The translations under genes were made by a program, and so were the position numbers. 48,443 nucleotides of DNA. Origin: Bradyrhizobium genosp. SA-3 (GTDB taxonomy: Bacteria > Pseudomonadota > Alphaproteobacteria > Rhizobiales > Xanthobacteraceae). The notes under the pieces are model-generated. The model was not told the DNA's origin, made no database searches, and saw nothing but the letters and a program-made list of their open reading frames with translations. Positions 27,861 to 35,865 of the stretch are shown here, piece by piece; positions within the stretch are counted from its first letter, which is position 1; each line of letters begins with the position of its first letter. The stretch covers positions 1-48,443 of the forward strand of contig NZ_PSRT01000063.1 in the NCBI RefSeq assembly GCF_004212635.1, given 5' to 3'.

Positions 27861-29495
27861 CTACATCTTCGCGCGCTGGGCGATGCCGTCCTTGATCGCG
27901 GCAAGCTCGGCCTCATCCCAGACGCCGATCAGAATGCCACCCTTCACCTGCAGCTGGTTGTCCGCATAGGCCGCGATCTTCTCGCGCGGGGTGGTGATGT
28001 GGTCGTTCGGATGCAGCGCCCAGTCGAATAGCTCGGCTTGCAACCGCGCGATGATGCCGGCGCAATCAGGATCGTCGCCGCGATCCAAATATTCGTCCGG
28101 ATCAGTTTCGAGGTCATACAGCATCGGGCGGAAGCCGGAGGCATGGATGTATTTCCAGCGGCCGTCGAACACCATGAACAGGCGGCAGCGTTCGATTGGC
28201 TGGTTCAGCTTCAGCCGCACATCCTGCATGGCGTAGTCGTATTCGGAGAACGCCACCGTGCGCCAATCGGGTGGCGTCGGGCCACGCAGCAGCGGCAGCA
28301 GTGAACGTCCTTCGAGGATGTGGCCCGGCACCTTGCCGCCGAAATAATCGACGAAGGTCGGTGCAAGATCGATCGCCTCCACCAGCGCGTCGCTGCGCGT
28401 GCCGCGCGTGGCGTCAGCTTCTTGCGACGGGTCGATGATGATCAGTGGAATCTTGGCCGACTGCTCGTGGAACAGGTCCTTCTCGCCCATCCAGTGATCA
28501 CCGAGATAGTCGCCGTGATCGGAGGTGAACACGATCATGGTTGTTTCCAAGAGGTCGCGTTCCTCCAGAAACTTCATCAGCACGCCCATTTGGTCGTCGA
28601 TCTGGGTGATCAGGCCCATATAGGTCGGGACCACCTTCTCGCGGGCATCATCGCGCGCCATGTTGCGGGAGTAGCGCATGTCCATATAGGCGCCGAACAC
28701 CGGATGCGGATTCTGGCGCTCGCGCTCGGAGCGGATCACCGGGATCATGTCATCAGTCGAATACATGCTCGCATAGGGCTCGGGCGCGATATAGGGCCAG
28801 TGCGGCTTGATGTAGGACAGATGCAGGCACCACGGCCGGCCATCGGTCTCGGCCTCGCTGATGAAGTCCATCGCACGCCGCGTCATGTAGGGCGTCTCGG
28901 AGTGCTCGTCCGGCACGCGCGCGGCCTTGTCGGCGTGCACCAGCAGCCAGCCGTTCTGCAAGCTACCGTCGTCCGCCGCGCCGGAATTGGCCCAATGCTC
29001 CCAGGGATTGGTGGCCTCGAATCCCTGCTGGCGCAGATATTCGTCGTATTTCGGTCGCGGCCGACCGGTCGGATGCAGGCCGTCGTCGCGTTCATAGGGC
29101 TCGAAGCCGCATTCGGCGACATGCACGCCGATGATCGATTCCGGGGGGATGCCGAGCGCCTTCATGCCCTCGAGGTCGGGCGCCATATGGGTCTTGCCGA
29201 CCAGCACGTTGCGCACGCCGATCTTGCCCAGGTGATCGCCGAGCGTGGGCTCGCCGACACGCAGCGGCCAGCCGTTCCAGTGCGAGCCGTGCGAGCGCAT
29301 GTAGCGCCCGGTGTAGAACGACATCCGCGACGGACCGCAGATCGGCGACTGCACGTAGGCCTTGCTGAAGAGCACGCCACGCTTGGCCATGGCGTCGATG
29401 TTGGGTGTCTTCAACGTGGGATGGCCGGTGCAGCCGAGATAATCATAGCGAAGCTGGTCGCACATGATCCAGAGAACGTTCTTCGCGCGCGCCAT
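27861..29495 (-). CDS. Sulfatase-superfamily hydrolase (sulfatase or phosphonate/phosphodiester hydrolase)
   Basis: A 544-residue enzyme of the alkaline phosphatase/sulfatase superfamily. The nucleophile motif CGPSR has Cys53, which would be changed to formylglycine by a maturase. Metal ligands are seen in IMCDQLRYDYL (Asp13) and FTSDHGDYLGDH; catalytic Lys and His lie in VGKTHMAPD. No signal peptide is visible, so it is probably cytoplasmic, as in phosphonate monoester hydrolases of rhizobia. Sulfate ester, phosphonate or phosphodiester substrates are all possible. It lies between obgE and proB, flanked by palindromic elements on both sides, and looks like cargo inserted in a conserved gene block. 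Confidence 0.9.
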   Translation of the reverse strand: MARAKNVLWIMCDQLRYDYLGCTGHPTLKTPNIDAMAKRGVLFSKAYVQSPICGPSRMSFYTGRYMRSHGSHWNGWPLRVGEPTLGDHLGKIGVRNVLVGKTHMAPDLEGMKALGIPPESIIGVHVAECGFEPYERDDGLHPTGRPRPKYDEYLRQQGFEATNPWEHWANSGAADDGSLQNGWLLVHADKAARVPDEHSETPYMTRRAMDFISEAETDGRPWCLHLSYIKPHWPYIAPEPYASMYSTDDMIPVIRSERERQNPHPVFGAYMDMRYSRNMARDDAREKVVPTYMGLITQIDDQMGVLMKFLEERDLLETTMIVFTSDHGDYLGDHWMGEKDLFHEQSAKIPLIIIDPSQEADATRGTRSDALVEAIDLAPTFVDYFGGKVPGHILEGRSLLPLLRGPTPPDWRTVAFSEYDYAMQDVRLKLNQPIERCRLFMVFDGRWKYIHASGFRPMLYDLETDPDEYLDRGDDPDCAGIIARLQAELFDWALHPNDHITTPREKIAAYADNQLQVKGGILIGVWDEAELAAIKDGIAQRAKM

Positions 29496-29593
29496 GCGTC
29501 ATCCCTGTTGTTTCTTGATTGTTTGATGCTGCGATATTGGAGCGTCGATGACAACCTGCCAGTGATGCGCGTGCGTGCAGCCACATATTCCGT

Positions 29594-29719
29594 GTCGTCC
29601 CGGCGAAAGCCGGGACCCATAACCCCAGGGAGTGGTTTGGCGAAGACTTGTTGTCCGGTACTGCACCGTCCGCAACCGATAGATCACGCGGTATGGGTCC
29701 CGGCTTTCGCCGGGACGAC
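29594..29719. repeat. 126-bp element with 28-bp inverted ends
   Basis: The left end (29594-29621) begins GTCGTCCCGGCGAAAGCCGG and the right end (29692-29719) is its complement, finishing CCGGGACGAC. The middle part is not palindromic. The outer arm is shared with the elements at 3802 and 32530. It lies two bases from the obgE stop and 98 bases upstream of the sulfatase-like gene start. Confidence 0.85.
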
Positions 29720-29721
29720 AA

Positions 29722-30762
29722 CTAAGCCGACCACGGCTCCGCTTCGGCGGCGCTCTTGGCCTTGGCGGAGACCGGGCTCTCGCCGATCACGTCGGCCAGC
29801 GCGCGCAGGGCTTCCTTGACGCCCTGGCCGGTCGCGCCGGACAGCAGCAGTGGCGTCTTCTTGGCGGCGCGCTTCAGCCGATCCTTCTGCTTCTTCAATT
29901 CGTCCGGCTCGACCGCGTCGATCTTGTTCAGCGCGACGATCTCGATCTTGTCGGTGAGCTGGCCGCCATAGGCCTCCAGCTCCGTCCGCACCGTCTTGTA
30001 GGCCTTGCCGGCGTGCGCGCTCGTGGCATCGACGAGATGCAGCAGCACGCGGCAACGTTCGACATGGCCGAGGAAGCGGTCGCCGAGGCCGGCGCCTTCA
30101 TGCGCGCCTTCGATGAGACCCGGAATGTCCGCCAGCACGAATTCGCGGCCGTCGGCATTCACGACGCCGAGCTGCGGATGCAGCGTGGTGAAGGGATAGT
30201 CGGCGATCTTCGGCTTTGCCGCGCTGACCTTGGAGAGGAAGGTCGACTTGCCGGCATTGGGCAGGCCGACGACGCCCGCATCCGCGATCAATTTCAGCCG
30301 CAGCCAGATCCAGCGCTCTTCACCCACTTGGCCGGGATTGGCGTTGCGCGGCGCGCGGTTGGTCGACGATTTGAAATGCGCATTGCCGAAGCCGCCATTG
30401 CCGCCCTCGGCCAGCACGAATTTTTCGCCGACCTTGGTGAAGTCGTGGATCAGCGTCTCGCGGTCCTCGTCGAAGATCTGCGTCCCGACGGGGACCTTCA
30501 GCACGATGTTCTTGCCATTGGCGCCGTGGCGGTCCGAGCCCATGCCGTTCTCGCCCTTCTGGGCCTTGAAATGCTGCTGGTAGCGGTAGTCGATCAGCGT
30601 GTTGAGGCCGTCGGCGACCTCGATGATGACATTGCCGCCGCGGCCGCCATTGCCGCCGGAGGGGCCGCCAAACTCGATGAACTTCTCGCGGCGGAACGCC
30701 ACGCAGCCGTTCCCGCCGTCACCGGAGCGGATATAGACCTTTGCTTCGTCGAGGAATTTCAT
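29722..30762 (-). CDS. obgE: GTPase Obg
   Basis: An essential GTPase that acts in large-subunit ribosome assembly and stress control. The 346-residue protein has the Gly-rich Obg fold at about residues 1-158 (GDGGNGCVAFRREKF, PSGGNGGRGGNVI). The G domain follows, with G1 GLPNAGKST, G3 DIPG and G4 NKID. The C-terminal extension is short. The ATG at 30762 gives the standard MKFLDEAKVYIRSGDGG start; an in-frame extension to 30816 is not conserved-looking. It lies upstream of the sulfatase-like gene in what is otherwise an obg-proB-proA-nadD gene order. Confidence 0.97.
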   Translation of the reverse strand: MKFLDEAKVYIRSGDGGNGCVAFRREKFIEFGGPSGGNGGRGGNVIIEVADGLNTLIDYRYQQHFKAQKGENGMGSDRHGANGKNIVLKVPVGTQIFDEDRETLIHDFTKVGEKFVLAEGGNGGFGNAHFKSSTNRAPRNANPGQVGEERWIWLRLKLIADAGVVGLPNAGKSTFLSKVSAAKPKIADYPFTTLHPQLGVVNADGREFVLADIPGLIEGAHEGAGLGDRFLGHVERCRVLLHLVDATSAHAGKAYKTVRTELEAYGGQLTDKIEIVALNKIDAVEPDELKKQKDRLKRAAKKTPLLLSGATGQGVKEALRALADVIGESPVSAKAKSAAEAEPWSA

Positions 30763-30846
30763 GGGCCATAGGTAGGCCAGCCGGTCCCGCGCGGCAACCC
30801 GAATTGACCCGTTCATCGGCGGAAATTCCGCGATTTTGGGGCGTGC

Positions 30847-31329
30847 TTAACCTGCCGGCCGGCGCCGGATCAGGAATTTCTGTGTGCCCTCCAGCACCAG
30901 CTCCTTGCGCTGGTTGAACACGGTGCTTTTGAGCGTGACGACGCCGGTCGTGCGACCCGGCACGAGCTCGGTGACTTCGAGCGCAGGATAGATGGTATCG
31001 TCGGCGAACACGGGCTTGAGAAACCGGCTTGATTGTTCGAGGAAGCCGACTAGGGATTCCTCGACCATGAACGGAAACAGGCCGGCACCGGGCGCGGTGT
31101 GGATCAAGGTCTGGAAGCCGTGGGCGAGCAGATGCGGCATGCCGCGGGCGCGGCAATATTCCACGTCATAATGCACCGGATGAGTGTCGCCGCTCGCGGT
31201 CTGGAACGCCGCGAACACGGCGGAGGTCTGGGTGCGGCTTGGCAGCACGAAACGTTCGCCGAGGGCGAAATCCTCAAACCAGCGTTGCGTCGGGATCATG
31301 CGATGCTGGGAGGGATCGAAGTCGGTCAT
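30847..31329 (-). CDS. MaoC-family dehydratase (hot-dog fold)
   Basis: A 160-residue hot-dog-fold protein of the MaoC/R-specific enoyl-CoA hydratase group. The hydratase signature is seen in ASGDTHPVHYDVEYCRARG, with catalytic Asp and His, followed by LLAHGFQTLIHTAPG. The N-terminal RWFEDFALGERFVLPSRTQT is typical of this group. The substrate is probably an acyl-CoA. It is transcribed toward obgE with an 84-bp gap, and divergent from the EamA transporter gene. Confidence 0.9.
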   Translation of the reverse strand: MTDFDPSQHRMIPTQRWFEDFALGERFVLPSRTQTSAVFAAFQTASGDTHPVHYDVEYCRARGMPHLLAHGFQTLIHTAPGAGLFPFMVEESLVGFLEQSSRFLKPVFADDTIYPALEVTELVPGRTTGVVTLKSTVFNQRKELVLEGTQKFLIRRRPAG

Positions 31330-31485
31330 GCCGCGCCCTTTCGTCGGTGAAAGTCCTATCGCTACCGCGATGCGAAGAGTGCGACAATCCGTTCAATTCG
31401 GCGGAAGTGGGCTTGTCCAGCGCGCCTACGTCATTACAACGACCACAGGCGACTCCGGTCGCCGGCTTTCGACGCTCTCTCTGCT

Positions 31486-31572
31486 CGTCATTGCGAGCGA
31501 AGCGAAGCAATCCAGACTGCCTCCCTGGAAACAGTCTGGATTGCTTCGTCGCAAGAGCTCCTCGCAATGACG
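31486..31572. repeat. 87-bp palindromic intergenic repeat, copy 2
   Basis: It has the same outer ends and inner pair (GAAGCAATCCAGACTG with CAGTCTGGATTGCTTC) as the copy at 7849-7935, but the two halves are in reversed order. Its right end runs to within 22 bases of the EamA transporter start at 31594 and so could form part of that gene's leader. Confidence 0.85.
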
Positions 31573-31593
31573 GGTGTTCCACAAACGACAGCA

Positions 31594-32508
31594 ATGCCCT
31601 TCTTCAAGAATCTCTCCGCCTATGACGACCGCTCGGCGCGGCTGGCCGGCATCGCCTTGATGGTGCTGTCGATCTTCATGTTCTCGTTCGGCGACGCCAT
31701 GGGCAAGTTCCTGGTCGGCACCTATTCGGTGGGGCAGCTCTTGTTCCTGCGCGCCTGCGCGGCGCTGCTCTTGCTGTCGCCGCTGATCTGGCGGCAACGT
31801 CACCACTTCCTGCAGCTGGAGCGGCCGCGCCTGCAGCTGTTTCGCGTCGTGCTGTCGACGCTGGAGGTGGCTGCCTTCTTTCTCGCGACCGTCTATCTGC
31901 CGCTCGCCGACGTCATCACCTATTATCTCGCCGGTCCGATCTTCGTCACCGCGATGTCGGCGATCTTTCTGGGCGAGAAGGTCGGCTGGCGGCGCTGGAC
32001 CGCCATCCTGATCGGCTTCTGCGGCGTCTTGATCGCGCTGCGGCCTTCGGCGCAGACCGTCAGCCTGCCGGCGCTGATCGCGCTCGGCGGCAGTCTCTCC
32101 TTCGCAACGCTGATGCTGATCACGCGCAGCCTGCGCAAGACGCCTGACATCGTGATGGCGTCCTCGCAATTCATCGGCACGTTTTCGCTGGGTGCCGTGC
32201 TCTCGGCATTTCACTGGGTGCCGCCGACATCGGGCAGCCTCGTGATCTTTGCGCTGGCGGGATGCGTCTCGGTCACCGCGCTGTTCTGCGTCAACCGCTC
32301 GCTGAAGCTGGCGCCGGCCAGCGTCGTGGTGCCCTACCAATATTCGATGATCGTCTGGGCCGTGATCTTCGGCTTCGTCGTGTTCGGGGATGTGCCCGAA
32401 GTCGCCACCATCGTCGGCGCCGCCATCATCATCGGCGCCGGGTTCTACATCTATCTGCGCGAGCGCGACCTGGGGCGCGAAGCCGCGGAGGTGAATCCGC
32501 CCGCCTGA
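31594..32508 (+). CDS. EamA/DMT-family transporter
   Basis: A 304-residue membrane protein with about ten hydrophobic segments arranged as two EamA repeats. Examples are LAGIALMVLSIFMFSFGDAM near the N-terminus and ATIVGAAIIIGAGFYIYLRE at the end. The conserved Pro/Tyr region APASVVVPYQYSMIVWA marks the second repeat. An earlier ATG at 31567 lies inside the palindromic repeat, so I chose 31594. Such proteins export or import small metabolites; the substrate is unknown. It is divergent from maoC and convergent with the GNAT gene across another repeat element. Confidence 0.88.
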   Translation: MPFFKNLSAYDDRSARLAGIALMVLSIFMFSFGDAMGKFLVGTYSVGQLLFLRACAALLLLSPLIWRQRHHFLQLERPRLQLFRVVLSTLEVAAFFLATVYLPLADVITYYLAGPIFVTAMSAIFLGEKVGWRRWTAILIGFCGVLIALRPSAQTVSLPALIALGGSLSFATLMLITRSLRKTPDIVMASSQFIGTFSLGAVLSAFHWVPPTSGSLVIFALAGCVSVTALFCVNRSLKLAPASVVVPYQYSMIVWAVIFGFVVFGDVPEVATIVGAAIIIGAGFYIYLRERDLGREAAEVNPPA

Positions 32509-32529
32509 ATGCAGCCGAACAATTTCGCT

Positions 32530-32689
32530 GTCGTCCCGGACAAGCGCAGCTCTTGGCAACGCGCAGCGTTGTCCAGGGCGGAGCGCTGATCCGGGATGGT
32601 TTGACGAAGACTCGGAGTGGGAGCTCTGCCCCACACTAATGCCTGTGATTATGGGTCCCGGATCTGCGCTTACGCTTGTCCGGGACGAC
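32530..32689. repeat. 160-bp palindromic repeat element
   Basis: The left end reads GTCGTCCCGGACAAGCGCAG and the right end is a near-complement, CTGCGCTTACGCTTGTCCGG followed by GACGAC. It fills the gap between two convergent genes (ends at 32508 and 32718). The outer ten bases are shared with the elements at 3802 and 29594. Confidence 0.85.
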
Positions 32690-32717
32690 GCGCGGAGTTT
32701 ATGGCGGCGCTTCCGCC

Positions 32718-33311
32718 CTACCTCATCCTCCTCGCACTGCTCCAGCTCTTCAGCGACGCCCACACGCCGCGTGACAGGCGGAAGCAATCGACGGGCGAGG
32801 ACGATCCCAGCGCCAGGAAGCGGTGCAGCTGGACGCCGCTCCACTGGAAGCCGCACTTCTCCAGCACCTTGCGCGAGGCCGGGTTGGTGACGCGCGCGCC
32901 GGCATAGAGATGGTCGTCCTCGAACTCCTCGAAGAAGAAGTCGATCGCGCCGCGTGCGGCCTCGGTGGCAAAGCCCTGGCCCCAATGCTCGACACCGAGC
33001 CAATAGCCGAGCTCGGCATTGTCCGGCGTGGAGCAGTCGATGCCGACCATGCCGATCGGCCCGCTGTCGTGCTCGATCAGGAACACGGTCTCGCTGCCGA
33101 GCGCGGCAGTGGCACGGATGAATTCGACAGCGTCGTCCTGCGAATAGGGATGCGGCAGGCGGCGGGTGTTTTCTGCGATGCGGCGGTCGTTGGCGAGCCG
33201 GGCGATGGTCCTGACGTCGGCGAGTGTCGGCCGCCGCAAGGTCAGCCGCTCGGTGGCGACGACGCTCGGTCTCGCCTCCTGCAAGGTCACGCTCGAGAAA
33301 TCCTGCAACAT
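32718..33311 (-). CDS. GNAT-family N-acetyltransferase (RimJ/RimL type)
   Basis: A 197-residue acetyltransferase. The order of motifs is that of the RimJ/RimL group: TERLTLRRPTLADVRTIARL at the start, PIGMVGIDC, ELGYWLGVEHWGQGFATEAA with the acetyl-CoA-binding turn, and NPASRKVLEKCGF near the end. I chose the ATG at 33311 because AGGAG lies six bases upstream; a GTG at 33332 is the alternative. It follows rpmA on the same strand after a terminator and comes before obgE in the block. The target (protein N-terminus, small molecule or antibiotic) cannot be read from the sequence. Confidence 0.9.
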   Translation of the reverse strand: MLQDFSSVTLQEARPSVVATERLTLRRPTLADVRTIARLANDRRIAENTRRLPHPYSQDDAVEFIRATAALGSETVFLIEHDSGPIGMVGIDCSTPDNAELGYWLGVEHWGQGFATEAARGAIDFFFEEFEDDHLYAGARVTNPASRKVLEKCGFQWSGVQLHRFLALGSSSPVDCFRLSRGVWASLKSWSSARRMR

Positions 33312-33355
33312 GTCCGGCTCCTGGAAAGTCACTAAGTCAAAGTGAGCAAGTCAAA

Positions 33356-33386
33356 GAAAAGGGGAGGCCGGTTTCCCGCCTCCCCT
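33356..33386 (-). terminator. Rho-independent terminator of rplU-rpmA
   Basis: On the minus strand a stem of nine bases (AGGGGAGGC with GCCTCCCCT) and a nine-base loop is followed by TTTTC. It lies about 78 bases after the rpmA stop codon. Confidence 0.8.
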
Positions 33387-33463
33387 GGAGCCTTCGATCT
33401 CTATGATCTCTAGGACTCCGCCGGTTTGGTCAGGACCCGGCGGACTCCAATTTGATCCGCCGT

Positions 33464-33733
33464 CTATTCAGCCGCCTCTGCGATCGGGAGCACCGATACG
33501 AAGGTGCGGCCGTTGGCTTTGGCCTGGAACGCAACACGACCTTCGACCTTGGCGAACAAAGTGTGGTCCGTGCCCATGCCGACATTAAGGCCGGGGTGCC
33601 AGGTGGTGCCGCGCTGACGCGCAATGATGTTGCCGGGGGTGACGATCTCCCCGCCGAACGCCTTGATGCCGAGGCGCTTGCCCTTGGAATCGCGTCCGTT
33701 ACGCGATGAACCGCCTGCTTTTTTGTGAGCCAT
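33464..33733 (-). CDS. rpmA: 50S ribosomal protein L27
   Basis: L27 reaches the peptidyl transferase centre with its N-terminal tail. The 89-residue protein begins MAHKKAGGSSRNGRDSKGKR, the typical unprocessed form, and continues with LGIKAFGG and IIARQRGTTWHPG. It is downstream of rplU on the same strand with a 102-bp gap and is followed by a strong terminator. Confidence 0.99.
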   Translation of the reverse strand: MAHKKAGGSSRNGRDSKGKRLGIKAFGGEIVTPGNIIARQRGTTWHPGLNVGMGTDHTLFAKVEGRVAFQAKANGRTFVSVLPIAEAAE

Positions 33734-33835
33734 GGCTCGTCTCCGAAATCCTACGTATGTCTAGATCAATTCCTTGACGGAATCATTTCACGATTTCTCA
33801 CGCATCAATTCGTGAATTGGCGTGATCAAATCTCG

Positions 33836-34222
33836 TTATTCGGCGGCTTCCTGTGCGGACTCCTTGGCCACCTTCTCCTTCTTCGGACGCGGGCCCTTGG
33901 TGGGCTTGGCGCCGTCGGTCAGGATCTCGCTGACGCGCAGCACCGTGATCTCGTCGCGGTAGCCGCGCTTGCGGCGCGAGTTCTTGCGGCGGCGCTTCTT
34001 GAACGCGATGACCTTCGGTCCGCGCTTGTGGTCGAGCACCTCGACCGCAACGGACGCGCCTGCGACCGTCGGGACGCCCAGGACCGGCGTGTCGCCGCCG
34101 ACCACCAGAACTTCATTCAACTGCACGATCGTGCCGACTTCGCCGGCGATCTTGCCTACTTCGAGAACATCATCCGGCACGACGCGGTATTGCTTGCCGC
34201 CGGTTTTGATGACTGCGAACAT
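33836..34222 (-). CDS. rplU: 50S ribosomal protein L21
   Basis: L21 binds 23S rRNA in the large subunit. The 128-residue protein starts MFAVIKTGGKQYRVVPDDVL and contains GAKIAG-like KIAGEVGTIVQLNEV and the basic loop FKKRRRKNSRRKRGYRD. A C-terminal Lys/Glu/Ala extension is common in alphaproteobacteria. AAGGAAAAAAACG precedes the ATG. A strong promoter lies 166 bases upstream, leaving a long structured leader. Confidence 0.98.
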   Translation of the reverse strand: MFAVIKTGGKQYRVVPDDVLEVGKIAGEVGTIVQLNEVLVVGGDTPVLGVPTVAGASVAVEVLDHKRGPKVIAFKKRRRKNSRRKRGYRDEITVLRVSEILTDGAKPTKGPRPKKEKVAKESAQEAAE

Positions 34223-34555
34223 CGTTTTTTTCCTTCGTGTTCAATCCCGGCCTCGCGACAGTTTGTCGGGGCCGGCTTTTTGTCAGTCGCTACGGGTTTA
34301 TGCGAGCTTTGTGCGGGCGGGAGTTATCCCTTTGAAAACCCACGCAAAAGCAAGCGGCGCGAGAAACGCCCCGCGCCGGCTGTGGGACTTATAGCCGCCG
34401 GACGCCGCAAGTCAAGGAAAAGCGAGCGAAAACGGTCAGGATTTGAAGGATTTGGGTCCATTCCGGCGTGTCGGCCGAATCTGCGGCCGGCTTGCAACCA
34501 ACGGGTTCCCTCCCCGTTGTGTCCTCGCAAATCGGACACGCGGGCAAGGGTTATC
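34223..34555. other. Intergenic region between rplU and the ROK-family gene
   Basis: A 333-bp region between divergent genes. It contains the rplU promoter and leader, with the leader hairpin at 34246-34276. On the plus strand that hairpin followed by TTTTTG would also look like a terminator, but no plus-strand gene ends before it. No coding region is visible. Confidence 0.6.
34388..34415 (-). promoter_or_regulatory. Sigma70-type promoter of rplU-rpmA
   Basis: On the minus strand TTGACT (34415-34410) and TATAAG (34393-34388) are separated by 16 bases, close to the consensus. Transcription would begin near 34381 and give a leader of about 160 bases before rplU. The leader holds a hairpin at 34246-34276 with GCCGGCC-type arms around CGACA/TGTCG, which could serve in L21 feedback control; this is inferred. 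Confidence 0.75.
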
Positions 34556-35686
34556 ATGGCAACAGACGAGCCGGTCAACACGACGGGCATCGCCCAGCAC
34601 GGGGCGAGCCGGCTGCCGTCGGTCGACGTCGACAGCTTCAACATCGAGATCAAGGACGACGAGGGATTTCTGGGCGACCGCGCCACCAAGGGCGCGTTTC
34701 GCGAGATCCTCGAAGAGTGGCGCAAACCGCTTCGCAAGAGCGGCGAGGATCCCTTCGGCGACGAGCCGTCCGACAAGATCAACAAGAAGGCCCTCGATGC
34801 CGTTCTGATCGGCGACGATACCGAGGCCACGGCCGTCGTGCACAGCGCGATCGAGGATTTCGCGCAGGAGCTCGCTTACGTCACGCGGCGGTTCCTCAAG
34901 ACCAAGGCCTGGGCCAAGACCGAGTGCATTGTGGTCGGCGGCGGCTTTCGCGCGAGCCGGCTCGGCGAAATCGCCATTGCCCGGGCCGAGATCATTCTCA
35001 AGTCGGAAGGCTTCAAGGTCGATCTGGTGCCAATCCGCTTCGATCCCGACGATGCCGGGTTGATTGGAGCCCTGCACCTCGCGCCGTCCTGGATTTTCGA
35101 GGCCTATGACAGCATCCTCGCGGTCGACATCGGTGGGACGAACATCCGTTGCGGGATCGTGGAGACGCGCTGGAAGAAGGCGCCTGATCTGTCCAAGGCC
35201 TCGGTCTTCAAATCCGATCTGTGGCGCCACGCCGATGATGCGCCGAGCCGCGAGGCCGCGGTGAAGGGTCTGGTCAAGATGCTCGAAGGCCTCATCGAGG
35301 ATGCCGAAGCCGAAGGCTTCAAGCTCGCGCCGTTCATCGGCATCGCCTGTCCCGGCGTGATCGATGCGGACGGCTCCATCGAGAAGGGCGCGCAGAATCT
35401 GCCCGGCAATTGGGAGAGCAGCAAGTTCAACCTGCCGGCGAGCCTCGTCGAGGCTATTCCGCAGATCGGCGAGCACCACACCACGATCGTGATGCACAAT
35501 GACGGCGTGGTTCAGGGCCTTTCGGAAGTGCCGTTCATGCAGCACGTCGACCGCTGGGGCGTGCTCACCATCGGCACCGGGCTTGGCAATGCGCGCTTCA
35601 CCAACCGCCGCAAGGAGGGCGGCAACGGAAAAGACCGGGATTCCACGGAGAACGGGAAGAAAAAAGGTAAAGCTGACAAGGAGTAA
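34556..35686 (+). CDS. ROK-family protein (sugar-kinase-like)
   Basis: A 376-residue protein whose C-terminal two thirds match the ROK branch of the ASKHA fold. The phosphate-binding turn is LAVDIGGTNIRCGIVE near residue 187, followed by IGIACPGVIDADGSIEKGAQ and LTIGTGLGNARFTNR. The N-terminal 180 residues are unlike classic glucokinases and include VVGGGFRASRLGEIA, which itself resembles an ASKHA segment. The tail is Lys/Gly/Asp-rich. The classic ROK zinc-binding Cys cluster is not visible. The open frame extends upstream only as the complement of rplU; ATG 34556 is preceded by AAGGG. Kinase activity is plausible but unproven. Confidence 0.85.
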   Translation: MATDEPVNTTGIAQHGASRLPSVDVDSFNIEIKDDEGFLGDRATKGAFREILEEWRKPLRKSGEDPFGDEPSDKINKKALDAVLIGDDTEATAVVHSAIEDFAQELAYVTRRFLKTKAWAKTECIVVGGGFRASRLGEIAIARAEIILKSEGFKVDLVPIRFDPDDAGLIGALHLAPSWIFEAYDSILAVDIGGTNIRCGIVETRWKKAPDLSKASVFKSDLWRHADDAPSREAAVKGLVKMLEGLIEDAEAEGFKLAPFIGIACPGVIDADGSIEKGAQNLPGNWESSKFNLPASLVEAIPQIGEHHTTIVMHNDGVVQGLSEVPFMQHVDRWGVLTIGTGLGNARFTNRRKEGGNGKDRDSTENGKKKGKADKE

Positions 35687-35810
35687 CCTTGACTGGTTAG
35701 GTTAAGGGGCGGATTGCGTTGCGCGGTGCGGGCTGCACGCTAGGGTCGAATCGTCGCTTCACTCGGCCGGCGAAGCCGCCCTTCCCGGTCAGTATTTCAA
35801 TGAGCGGCAA

Positions 35811-35844
35811 GGGACCGCCAGTGTTTACCGCGTCTGGCGGTCCC
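35811..35844. terminator. Bidirectional hairpin terminator
   Basis: A perfect 11-bp stem (GGGACCGCCAG with CTGGCGGTCCC) with a 12-base loop lies between the convergent ROK and hydrolase genes, 22 bases from the latter's stop. Confidence 0.65.
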
Positions 35845-35865
35845 ACCCCGTTTTGGACCCGGGCC

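Noticed and set aside
28320..29819. A 499-codon plus-strand open frame
   Set aside because: It is antisense to the sulfatase-like gene and lacks any motif or ribosome-binding site.
33725..34555. Long N-terminal extension of the ROK-family frame
   Set aside because: It is the complement of rplU and its promoter; ATG 34556 has a suitable ribosome-binding site.
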